A stretch of DNA of 18,465 nucleotides from Actinomycetota bacterium. Its GTDB lineage: Bacteria; Actinomycetota; Nitriliruptoria; Euzebyales; Egibacteraceae. How positions within the stretch are numbered: position 1 is the first letter of the stretch; each line of letters starts with the position of its first letter. Where the stretch lies: assembly GCA_019347785.1 (NCBI GenBank), contig JAHWKQ010000018.1:1-18465 (forward strand). Reading direction: 5' to 3'. The notes under the pieces are model-generated. The model had not been told where the DNA came from. It made no database searches and was given only the letters and a program-made list of their open reading frames with translations. This document shows, one piece after another, positions 1 through 6,454 of this stretch. Position numbers and translations under genes: made by a program.

Positions 1-1
1 C

Positions 2-889
2 CGGGGCATCGGGCCGACCTACGCGGACAAGGCGCCCCGGGTGGGACTGCGCGTGCAGGACCTGTACCACATGAAGATCTTCCGCGAGAAGCTCGAGTTC
101 GTCCTCAAGGAGAAGAACGCGATCCTGTCGCGGGTCTACAACCGCCTTCCCATGCGCGCGGCGGACATCGAGACGGAGTACACCGTCTACGCGGAGCGGC
201 TGCGGCCCTACATCACGGACACGACGTCGCTGCTGCACGACGCGCTGGAGGCGGGCCGGATGGTCCTGCTGGAGGGCGCGCAGGGCACCCTGTTGGACCT
301 GGACCACGGCACCTATCCCTTCGTGACCTCCTCCAACCCGGTGTCCGGCGGGGCCCTCACCGGCGCCGGCCTGGGCCCGCGGCACATCGACAGCGTGATC
401 GGCATCACCAAGGCCTACGTCACGCGCGTGGGGGCGGGGCCGTTCCCGACCGAGGCGACGGGACCGGAGGCCCAGCGCCTCGTGGAGGACGGCGAGGAGT
501 TCGGCACCACGACGGGCCGGCGCCGGCGCGTGGGCTGGTTCGACGCGGTGCTGGTGCGTTACGCCGCCCGCGTCAACGGCCTCGACGAGCAGTTCGTCAC
601 CAAGCTGGACGTGCTGTCGGCGTTCGATACCGTCCGGGCGTGCCGGGCCTACCGCTACCAGGGCGAGGAGTACGAGATCTTCCCGCCGCACCAGTCCATC
701 CTTCACCGCGCCGAACCGGTCTACGAGGACCATCCCGGCTGGCGCGCCGACGTGTCCGGGGCGCGCTCCTTCGGCGACCTGCCCTCCCGGGCCCAGGCGT
801 ACGTGGAGCGTCTGGAGGAGCTGTCCGGCGTGCCGATCCGCTGGGTGTCGGTCGGGCCGAAGCGGGCCCAGACCCTGGAGCACGGTTGA
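2..889 (+). CDS. purA: Adenylosuccinate synthetase, 5'-truncated by window edge
   Basis: Joins IMP and aspartate using GTP to give adenylosuccinate, the first committed step from IMP to AMP, in the cytoplasm. The reading frame is open to the left edge and begins with the conserved R-G-I-G-P-x-Y-x-D-K motif, which lies about 130 residues into typical PurA, so roughly the first third (with the GTP-binding P-loop) is outside the window. The 296 codons seen also carry the S-S-N-P-x-S-G-G segment and the T-T-G-R-R-R-R-V-G-W-F-D family signature. A GTG at 41 is internal to this conserved region and is not a real start. The gene ends in TGA, 16 bp before purD on the same strand, so the two are probably cotranscribed. 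Identity is secure; only the N-terminal part is unseen. Confidence 0.97.
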   Translation, partial: RGIGPTYADKAPRVGLRVQDLYHMKIFREKLEFVLKEKNAILSRVYNRLPMRAADIETEYTVYAERLRPYITDTTSLLHDALEAGRMVLLEGAQGTLLDLDHGTYPFVTSSNPVSGGALTGAGLGPRHIDSVIGITKAYVTRVGAGPFPTEATGPEAQRLVEDGEEFGTTTGRRRRVGWFDAVLVRYAARVNGLDEQFVTKLDVLSAFDTVRACRAYRYQGEEYEIFPPHQSILHRAEPVYEDHPGWRADVSGARSFGDLPSRAQAYVERLEELSGVPIRWVSVGPKRAQTLEHG

Positions 890-905
890 GGGCCGTGGGC
901 GGGGC

Positions 906-2189
906 GTGAGGGTCCTCGTCGTCGGCGGCGGTGGCAGGGAGCACGCCCTGTGCTGGGCGCTGACCCGCTCGGCGTCGGTGGGGGCCGTGGTGTGCGCGCC
1001 CGGCAACCCCGGCATCGGCGAGATCGCCGAGGTGCGCCCGGTCGACCCGCTCGACGCGCGGGCGGTCGCCACGCTGGCGGTGGCCGAGCGCCCCGACCTG
1101 GTGGTCGTGGGCCCCGAGGCCCCGCTGGTCGCCGGCGCGGGCGACGCCCTGCGGGCCGAGGGCATCCCGGTGTTCGGGCCCGGCGCGCGGGCGGCACGCG
1201 TGGAGGGGTCGAAGTCGTTCGCCAAGCAGGTGATGGCCGACGCCGGCGTGGCCACCGCCGCGCACTGGTCGGGCCAGGACCCGCGGGCGGCGCGACGGGC
1301 CCTGGACCGCTTCGGGCCGCCGTTCGTCGTCAAGGCCGACGGTCTGGCCGCCGGCAAGGGGGTGCGGGTCTGTGCGACCCGGGAGGAGGCGGAGACGGCC
1401 GTCGACGACGCGCTCGTGCGCGGCCTGTTCGGGGCGGCCGGGGCCACGCTGGTCGTCGAGGAGTTCCTCGCGGGCCCCGAGGTCAGCGTCTTCGGGCTGT
1501 GCGACGGGGCGGACGTCAGGATCCTGCCGCCCGTGCAGGACTACAAGCGCGCGTTCGACGGCGACGCGGGCCCGAACACCGGCGGCATGGGCGCGTACTG
1601 TCCCGTCCCCGCCGCGGAGACCGCCGGGCTGGCCGAGTGGGCCGGCAGGGAGGTCTTCCGGCCGGTGCTGGCGACGCTGCGCAGCCGTGGCGTCGACTAC
1701 GTCGGTGTGCTCTACGCGGGCCTGGTGCTGACCGCGGCCGGTCCCAGGGTGCTGGAGTTCAACGCTCGCTTCGGCGACCCGGAGGCGCAGGTGGTGCTGC
1801 CGCGGCTGCGCGGCGACCTGGGTCCGCTCCTGCTGGCCTGCGCCCGTGGTGACCTGTCCCGCGCCGACGCGCCGGCGGTCGACCCGCGGGCCTGCGTGAC
1901 CGTGGTGCTGGCCTCGGGTGGCTATCCGGGCCCCCACGCGACGGGCGTGCCGATCCACGGCGTCACGGAGGCCGCAGGGGTCCCGGGCGCCCTCGTCTTC
2001 CACGCGGGGACGCGGCGCGACGGAGCCCGCCTGGTCACCGCGGGCGGCCGCGTGCTGGCGGTGTCGGGCCTGGGGGACTCGATCGCCGCCGCGCGCGACG
2101 TCGCCTACGGGGCCGCCGGCCGCATCCGCTTCGACGGGCTGACGCGCCGGACGGACATCGCGTCCTCCCCGACGGGGGCTCGCGGGTGA
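906..2189 (+). CDS. purD: Phosphoribosylamine-glycine ligase (GAR synthetase)
   Basis: Ligates glycine to 5-phosphoribosylamine with ATP to form GAR, the second step of purine synthesis. The protein is 427 aa, normal for PurD. The N-terminal segment V-L-V-V-G-G-G-G-R-E-H (residues 3-13) is the family's N-domain signature. The ATP-grasp core shows K-A-D-G-L-A-A-G-K-G (143-152), N-T-G-G-M-G-A-Y (224-231) and the PurD signature R-F-G-D-P-E-A-Q (288-295). Translation starts at GTG 906. Its TGA stop overlaps the GTG start of purB (GTGA, 2186-2189), indicating translational coupling. No missing catalytic motif was seen. Confidence 0.98.
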   Translation: MRVLVVGGGGREHALCWALTRSASVGAVVCAPGNPGIGEIAEVRPVDPLDARAVATLAVAERPDLVVVGPEAPLVAGAGDALRAEGIPVFGPGARAARVEGSKSFAKQVMADAGVATAAHWSGQDPRAARRALDRFGPPFVVKADGLAAGKGVRVCATREEAETAVDDALVRGLFGAAGATLVVEEFLAGPEVSVFGLCDGADVRILPPVQDYKRAFDGDAGPNTGGMGAYCPVPAAETAGLAEWAGREVFRPVLATLRSRGVDYVGVLYAGLVLTAAGPRVLEFNARFGDPEAQVVLPRLRGDLGPLLLACARGDLSRADAPAVDPRACVTVVLASGGYPGPHATGVPIHGVTEAAGVPGALVFHAGTRRDGARLVTAGGRVLAVSGLGDSIAAARDVAYGAAGRIRFDGLTRRTDIASSPTGARG

Positions 2190-3490
2190 TCCCCCGCTAC
2201 ACGCTGCCGGAGATGGGGGCGCTGTGGACCGACGAGGCCCGCCTGGCCACCTGGGTGGGCGTCGAGGTCCTGGCCTGCGAGGCCCAGGCGCGCCTGGGGA
2301 CGGTCCCCCCCGGCGACCTGGACGCGATCCGCGCGGGGAGGGTGCCCACCGCCGCCCGCGTGGCCGAGATCGAGCGGACGACGAACCACGACGTCGTCGC
2401 GTTCCTCACCGCCTTCACCGAGACGATCCCGGGCGACGCGGGACGTTGGGTGCATCACGGCATGACGTCGTCGGACCTGATCGACACGGCGCTCGGCGTC
2501 ACGCTGGGGCGGGCGTGCGACCGCGTGCTTGACCGCGCCGACGGCCTGGTGGACGTCCTCAGGGACCGTGCCCTGCACGAGTGGGACACCGTCTGCATGG
2601 GGCGGACCCACGGCGTGCACGCCGAGCCCACCACGTTCGGCCACAAGCTCGGCGTCTTCGCGTTCGCCGTCGACCGGGGCCGCCGGCGGCTGCGGCGGGC
2701 CAGGGACGCGGTGGCCGTCGGATCGATCTCGGGGGCCGTGGGCACCTACGCGAACGTCGATCCGGAGGTCGAGCGGTACGTGTGCGAGCGGTTGGGGCTG
2801 GGCGTCGAGCCCGTCCCCACGCAGGTCGTCGCGCGGGACCGCCACGCGGAGCTGCTGGCCGGGCTCGCGCTGCTGGGCGCATCCGTCGAGCAGCTGGCGG
2901 TGGAGGTGCGCCACCTGCAGCGCACCGAGGTCCGGGAGGCCGAGGAGCCGTTCGGCGCCGGACAGCGGGGCTCGTCGGCCATGCCGCACAAGCGCAACCC
3001 CATCCTGTGCGAGCGGATCACGGGGCTGGCCAGGCTCCTGCGCGCCAACTCCCACGCCGCGACCGAGAACGTCGCCCTGTGGCACGAGCGGGACATCTCC
3101 CACTCGTCGGTCGAGCGGGTGGTCCTGCCCGACTCGCTCGTCGCCGCGGACTACCAGCTTCACCTGGCCACGCGGGTCGTCGAGGGTCTGCGGGTCTTCC
3201 CCGAGCGCATGCGGGCCAACGTCGAGGCGACCGCCGGGCTCACCGCGTCGTCCCAGGTGCTGCTGGCGCTCGTCGAGCGCGGCATGTCCCGCGACGGCGC
3301 GTACGCGGTCGTGCAGCGTGCCGCCATGCGGGCCTGGGAGAGCGGTGAGCACTTCCGGGCGGCGCTGGCCGAAGAGGGCGTCGACGTGCCGGAGGCGGTG
3401 TTCGACCCCGAGCGCTCGCTCCGGCGCCACGACGTGGTACGCGAGCGTCTGCGGGGACTCGATGACGGCCGCCGGCCGCCGCCGGAGTGA
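2186..3490 (+). CDS. purB: Adenylosuccinate lyase
   Basis: Fumarase/aspartase-superfamily lyase that releases fumarate from SAICAR and from adenylosuccinate, acting in both IMP synthesis and AMP synthesis. The protein is 434 aa, as expected. Visible family features are N-H-D-V near residue 68, the T-S-S-D-L segment (94-98), G-R-T-H-G-V-H-A-E-P (139-148, with the conserved histidine H142), and the flexible signature loop G-S-S-A-M-P-H-K-R-N-P (262-272), with the catalytic serine in the S-S pair at 263-264. The GTG start lies inside the purD stop (GTGA), and its own stop overlaps the GTG start of the endonuclease V-like gene in the same way. The three genes therefore look like one coupled unit. 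Confidence 0.98.
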   Translation: MIPRYTLPEMGALWTDEARLATWVGVEVLACEAQARLGTVPPGDLDAIRAGRVPTAARVAEIERTTNHDVVAFLTAFTETIPGDAGRWVHHGMTSSDLIDTALGVTLGRACDRVLDRADGLVDVLRDRALHEWDTVCMGRTHGVHAEPTTFGHKLGVFAFAVDRGRRRLRRARDAVAVGSISGAVGTYANVDPEVERYVCERLGLGVEPVPTQVVARDRHAELLAGLALLGASVEQLAVEVRHLQRTEVREAEEPFGAGQRGSSAMPHKRNPILCERITGLARLLRANSHAATENVALWHERDISHSSVERVVLPDSLVAADYQLHLATRVVEGLRVFPERMRANVEATAGLTASSQVLLALVERGMSRDGAYAVVQRAAMRAWESGEHFRAALAEEGVDVPEAVFDPERSLRRHDVVRERLRGLDDGRRPPPE

Positions 3491-4176
3491 CAGGGGACGC
3501 GGGCGCGTGGCCGGTCGACCCCGACACGCTCGCCGCCGTCCAGCGACGGCTCGGCGCCGCGCGGCCGCCGCCGTGGGAGCCGGCGACGGGCCACACGGTC
3601 GCCGCGAGCTACGTGTGCTTCGCGCGAGGCCTCCGGGGCCCCGGCGCGGGCGGCGACCCGGGATGGGCGGGGGCGGCGGTCAAGCGGCCCGGTTCCCGGT
3701 CGGAGTCGGTCGTGGCGCACGGTCCGGCCGGCTGGGCCTACGAGCCGGGCCTGCTCGCCCTGCGCGAGGGGCCGCTGCGCGCCGCCGCGGTCGCGTCGCT
3801 GCCCTTCCCCGGCGACGTCCTGCTGGTCGACGCGACGGGCCGGGACCATCCCCGCCGCGCGGGGCTGGCGCTGCACCTGGGCGCGGCGCTGGGCGTCCCC
3901 AGCGTGGGCGTGACCGACCGCCCCCTGCTGGCGGCCGGCACGCCGCCGGCGCAGGGCCGCTGCTCCTCCACGGCGCTGCTCGTCGACGGCGAGGTCGTGG
4001 GCTACCTGCTGCGCACCCGGCCCGGCGTGCGCGCGGTGGTCGTGCACGCCGCCTGGCGCACCACGGCGCAGGTAGCCGTCGCAGTGGTGCTGGGGGCCAC
4101 TCGCCGGATGCGGACGCCGCAGCCGCTGCGCGAGGCCCGGCGCGCCGCACGCGCCGCCCGCGGCGCGTCCGGTTAG
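3487..4176 (+). CDS. Endonuclease V-like protein with altered active site
   Basis: 229-aa homologue of endonuclease V, which in active members cuts nucleic acid next to (deoxy)inosine. The family core is clear: Y-E-P-G-L-L-A-L-R-E-G-P (85-96), L-L-V-D-A-T-G-R-D-H-P-R-R (112-124), H-L-G (130-132), and V-V-G-Y-L-L-R-T-R-P-G (170-180). Compared by eye with Thermotoga maritima EndoV, E94 (E89) and D115 (D110) are kept, but D43 aligns with Y42, K139 with D144, and H214 with W190. The inosine-pocket wedge P-Y-I-P appears as A-Y-E-P. Canonical nuclease activity is therefore doubtful; binding of inosine or another role is possible but unproven. The GTG start overlaps the purB stop (GTGA). Its TAG overlaps the convergent purE stop by 4 bp. 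Confidence 0.85.
   Translation: MTGDAGAWPVDPDTLAAVQRRLGAARPPPWEPATGHTVAASYVCFARGLRGPGAGGDPGWAGAAVKRPGSRSESVVAHGPAGWAYEPGLLALREGPLRAAAVASLPFPGDVLLVDATGRDHPRRAGLALHLGAALGVPSVGVTDRPLLAAGTPPAQGRCSSTALLVDGEVVGYLLRTRPGVRAVVVHAAWRTTAQVAVAVVLGATRRMRTPQPLREARRAARAARGASG
4149..4168. terminator. Possible hairpin terminator between convergent endoV-like gene and purE
   Basis: A perfect 9-bp inverted repeat (ACGCGCCGC, 2-nt centre, GCGGCGCGT) lies just inside the end of the endonuclease V-like gene and just past the purE stop. It could end transcription from either side. There is no T-tract, and the local Ala-Arg coding repeats could create it by chance. Confidence 0.3.
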
Positions 4177-4703
4177 TGGAAGCCGACGTGGCGGCCGCCG
4201 CGCCGGGTGCGGTCGAAGTCGGCCCGGACCCGCTCGTCCTTCTCGCGCACCCGCTCGGCCTGGCGCCGTCGGAAGTCGTCCATGCGACCGCGCAACGACT
4301 CGTCGGCCACGCCGAGGACCCGCACGGCCAGCAGGCCCGCGTTGCGCGCGCCGTCGACGGCGACCGTGGCCACGGGCACGCCCGAGGGCATCTGCGCGAT
4401 GGCCAGCAGCGAGTCGAGGCCCCCCAGGCCGGTGGCGGCGATCGGCACCCCGATGACCGGCAGCGACGTCACCGCTGCGAGCACCCCCGGCAGGTGCGCG
4501 GCCCCGCCGGCGCCGGCTATGAGGACCCGCAGGCCACGGTCGGCGGCCTCCCGCGCCCACGCTGTGGCGTCGTCGGGGGTGCGGTGGGCCGACAGGACGC
4601 GAGCCTCGGTGTCCAGGCCGAACTCGGCGAGCGCCTCGACCGCCGGACGCATGACCGGCACGTCCGAGTCGCTGCCCATGACGACACCGACGACCGCGCT
4701 CAC
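4173..4703 (-). CDS. purE: N5-carboxyaminoimidazole ribonucleotide mutase
   Basis: Class I PurE, which moves the carboxyl group of N5-CAIR to give CAIR. The protein is 176 aa. It shows V-M-G-S-D-S-D near the N-terminus (8-14), S-A-H-R-T-P (38-43), A-G-A-G-G-A-A-H-L-P-G (63-73), P-V-I-G-V-P (82-87) and Q-M-P-S-G-V-P-V-A-T-V (104-114), all family hallmarks. The chosen GTG at 4703 has GGAGAG a few bases upstream and puts the N-terminus where homologues begin; the frame stays open far upstream but without family similarity. It is encoded opposite to the other pur genes, 47 bp downstream of the acylphosphatase gene and probably cotranscribed with it. The usual partner purK is not in the window. 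Confidence 0.96.
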   Translation of the reverse strand: MSAVVGVVMGSDSDVPVMRPAVEALAEFGLDTEARVLSAHRTPDDATAWAREAADRGLRVLIAGAGGAAHLPGVLAAVTSLPVIGVPIAATGLGGLDSLLAIAQMPSGVPVATVAVDGARNAGLLAVRVLGVADESLRGRMDDFRRRQAERVREKDERVRADFDRTRRGGRHVGFH

Positions 4704-4750
4704 CGTAGCTCTCCGATCGCTGACGACGACAGGCGCACCCAGGCCCCGGC

Positions 4751-5029
4751 TCAGCCGGCCGAGAAGCCCGACTCGCCCTGCTGCAGCCCCACGTCCTGCG
4801 TGTCGACGCCGTCGACGTCGGCGGCCGACGGACCGTCGGTGCAGAAGTCGACGAGCTGGTCGACGCTGTCGGCCGGGCCCTGCGCCTCCAGCTCGACGCG
4901 CCCGTCGGGGGTGTTGCGCACCCATCCCGACAGGCCGAGCCGCTCGGCCTCCTCCAGCACGCTCTGGCGGAAGAAGACCCCCTGGACCCGTCCGCTCACC
5001 GATGCCCGCACACGCCTTTCGTCTGCCAT
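4751..5029 (-). CDS. acyP: Acylphosphatase
   Basis: Small (92 aa) cytoplasmic hydrolase of carboxyl-phosphate bonds such as those in acetyl phosphate, carbamoyl phosphate and 1,3-bisphosphoglycerate. It carries G-R-V-Q-G-V-F-F-R (13-21), whose last arginine R21 is the phosphate-binding catalytic residue, and G-W-V-R-N-T-P-D-G-R-V-E (35-46), with the catalytic asparagine N39. The length matches the family, although the C-terminal tail after about residue 65 is rich in D, G and Q and lacks the usual terminal strand sequence. The start is ATG with a purine-rich AGGGGG stretch upstream. It is the first gene of a short leftward unit with purE. A role in purine synthesis is not known. Confidence 0.93.
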   Translation of the reverse strand: MADERRVRASVSGRVQGVFFRQSVLEEAERLGLSGWVRNTPDGRVELEAQGPADSVDQLVDFCTDGPSAADVDGVDTQDVGLQQGESGFSAG

Positions 5030-5099
5030 GGTTGCCCCCTACCCACCCCGGGGCATTGCTTACCCGACAACCCGGTCCCGACGACCTGCGAGGCGAGGC
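5030..5099. promoter_or_regulatory. Short divergent intergenic region (acyP / small membrane protein)
   Basis: These 70 bp separate the leftward acyP start from the rightward start of the 60-aa membrane protein, so they must hold the acyP-purE promoter and possibly one for the small gene. The stretch around 5055-5070 is locally less GC-rich (ATTGCTTACCCGACAA), but I cannot assign convincing -35/-10 pairs on either strand. A GAGGCGAGG stretch just before the ATG at 5100 can serve as ribosome binding site. Confidence 0.4.
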
Positions 5100-5282
5100 A
5101 TGTGGGCATTCCTGTCCAGAAGGCTGCGACGCTGGGTGATCCTGGTGGTGGCGGTCCCCCTGCTGGGCCGGGCTCTCGAGCGCGTGGGCGGGGCGCTGGA
5201 GGAGCGCCGGGGGGAAAGCTCGCTCACACGGGGGCTGCGCGGTGTCGGCCACCGGCTGGGGCGCGGGCGGCGCGACGAGTGA
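5100..5282 (+). CDS. Small single-pass membrane protein, unknown function
   Basis: 60-aa ORF starting at ATG 5100 with a good purine-rich site (GAGGCGAGG) just upstream and ending in TGA 27 bp before the purC start. The sequence opens M-W-A-F-L-S-R-R-L-R-R-W, followed by one hydrophobic stretch (about residues 13-23, V-I-L-V-V-A-V-P-L-L-G), then a charged amphipathic part (R-A-L-E-R-V-G-G-A-L-E-E-R) and an arginine-rich tail. The positive residues before the hydrophobic stretch suggest the N-terminus is inside the cell. I do not recognise a named family. The start signal, the codon pattern and the tight fit between acyP and purC support a real gene, but not its function. Confidence 0.7.
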   Translation: MWAFLSRRLRRWVILVVAVPLLGRALERVGGALEERRGESSLTRGLRGVGHRLGRGRRDE

Positions 5283-5296
5283 TCGAAGCTCCGCGC

Positions 5297-5302
5297 TAGC
5301 CT
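5297..5302 (+). promoter_or_regulatory. -10 box of purC, implying a leaderless transcript
   Basis: TAGCCT ends 7 nt before the GTG at 5310, the spacing expected if transcription begins at the start codon. No ribosome binding site precedes either candidate GTG. The same hexamer occurs upstream of bldC. Confidence 0.6.
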
Positions 5303-5309
5303 CGTGGCC

Positions 5310-6215
5310 GTGGACGATCTCACCGACCTGCCCGGCATCAGGCGCGTCGGCTCCGGCAAGGTGCGTGAGCTGTACGAGGTCGGTGACGACCTGCTGCTGG
5401 TGGCCACCGACCGCATCAGCGCGTTCGACGTCGTGCTGCCCACGCCGATTCCCGACAAGGGCCGGGTGCTGACGGGGCTGACGGCCTTCTGGCTGGACCT
5501 GCTGGGCGACACCGTTCCCAACCACCGGATCACGAGCGACGTCGACGTGTTCCCCGAGGTGCTGCGGGCTCACCGAGACCGGCTCCGCGGCCGGGCGATG
5601 CTGTGCCGGCGTGCCGACATGGTCCCGGTCGAGTGCGTGGCGCGGGGTTACCTCGCGGGCTCCGGTTGGAAGGAGTATCGCGCGCGGGGGACCGTCTGCG
5701 GCGTCCCGCTGCCGGAGGGACTGTCCGAGTCGGCGGAGCTGCCCGAGCCCATCTTCACGCCGGCGACCAAGGCGACCGACGGCCACGACGAGAACATCGA
5801 CGTCGGGCGCATGGCCGAGCTCGTCGGCGCCGATCTGACCGCGACGCTGGCCGACCTCACCCTGGCGCTGTACCGGCGGGCGCGCGACCACGCGCGGGAG
5901 CGCGGCATCCTGCTGGCGGACACGAAGTTCGAGTTCGGCTTCGTCGACGGCCGGCTCACCCTGGCCGACGAGGTCCTCACCCCGGACTCGTCCCGCTTCT
6001 GGCCCGCCGACCAGTACGCGTCGGGGCGCGCTCAGCCGTCGCTGGACAAGCAGTACGTGCGCGACTGGCTCGCGGGCACCGGGTGGGACAAGCGGCCCCC
6101 GGCGCCGGAGCTTCCCGACGAGGTGGTGGCGCGGACGCGCGAGCGGTACGTGTCGGCGTACGAGCGCATCACCGGGACCCTGCTCCAGGGCAGGCCGACC
6201 GAGGGGTCCGACTGA
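5310..6215 (+). CDS. purC: Phosphoribosylaminoimidazole-succinocarboxamide synthase (SAICAR synthetase)
   Basis: Condenses CAIR with aspartate using ATP to form SAICAR, the substrate of the PurB encoded upstream. The protein is 301 aa from GTG 5310 (303 aa if GTG 5304 is used). Visible motifs are G-S-G-K-V-R-E-L-Y near the N-terminus, A-T-D-R-I-S-A-F-D (32-40), V-E-C-V-A-R-G-Y-L-A-G-S (107-118), L-A-D-T-K-F-E-F-G (202-210) and D-E-V-L-T-P-D-S-S-R-F-W (220-231), all typical of the roughly 300-residue actinobacterial form. I prefer 5310 because TAGCCT sits 7 nt upstream and no Shine-Dalgarno sequence exists, which fits a leaderless mRNA; 5304 would place the box only 1 nt from the start. The stop shares one base with the purS ATG (TGATG). 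Confidence 0.97.
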   Translation: MDDLTDLPGIRRVGSGKVRELYEVGDDLLLVATDRISAFDVVLPTPIPDKGRVLTGLTAFWLDLLGDTVPNHRITSDVDVFPEVLRAHRDRLRGRAMLCRRADMVPVECVARGYLAGSGWKEYRARGTVCGVPLPEGLSESAELPEPIFTPATKATDGHDENIDVGRMAELVGADLTATLADLTLALYRRARDHARERGILLADTKFEFGFVDGRLTLADEVLTPDSSRFWPADQYASGRAQPSLDKQYVRDWLAGTGWDKRPPAPELPDEVVARTRERYVSAYERITGTLLQGRPTEGSD

Positions 6216-6454
6216 TGCCCCGCGTGCACATCGACGTCATGCCCAAGGACGAGATCCTCGACCCTCAGGGCCAGGCGATCGAGCGGGCGCTGCCCCAGCT
6301 GGGCTTCGCCGGGGTGCGCTCCGTGCGGGTGGGCAAGCACTTCGAGCTCGACGTCGACGACACCGCCGACCTCGAGGAGCGCGTGCGGGCCATGGCCGAC
6401 AGCCTGCTGGCCAACTCGGTCATCGAGCGCTTCCGCTACCACGTGGAGCCGTGA
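6215..6454 (+). CDS. purS: Phosphoribosylformylglycinamidine synthase subunit PurS
   Basis: 79-aa small subunit of FGAM synthase, which bridges PurL and PurQ so that ammonia passes between them. The sequence shows the PurS pattern: an initial strand (R-V-H-I-D-V-M-P-K), then L-D-P-Q-G-Q-A-I (15-22), L-G-F-A-G-V (29-34), V-R-V-G-K-H-F-E-L (37-45) and a C-terminal L-L-A-N-S-V-I-E (64-71), where most homologues have N-P. The ATG overlaps the last base of the purC stop, and the TGA overlaps the GTG of the following membrane-protein gene (GTGA). Unusually, purQ and purL do not follow at once but lie about 2.8 kb downstream. Confidence 0.95.
   Translation: MPRVHIDVMPKDEILDPQGQAIERALPQLGFAGVRSVRVGKHFELDVDDTADLEERVRAMADSLLANSVIERFRYHVEP

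Noticed and set aside
597..2003. Long antisense open frame opposite purA/purD
   Set aside because: Arg/Gly/Pro/His-rich translation with no family motif; a composition shadow of verified genes in very GC-rich DNA.
2529..5099. Very long rightward open frame across purB, the EndoV-like gene and purE/acyP
   Set aside because: Overlaps genes with strong family signatures in other frames and has low-complexity S/T/R/P translation. Only its last 60 codons (from ATG 5100) look like a real gene.
5304..5309. GTG at 5304 as purC start
   Set aside because: No ribosome binding site, and TAGCCT would be only 1 nt away; GTG 5310 fits a leaderless start better. It cannot be fully excluded.
4704..5891. N-terminal extension of purE in the same open frame
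   Set aside because: No similarity to PurE ahead of GTG 4703, and the extension would cover acyP and purC; GGAGAG precedes 4703.
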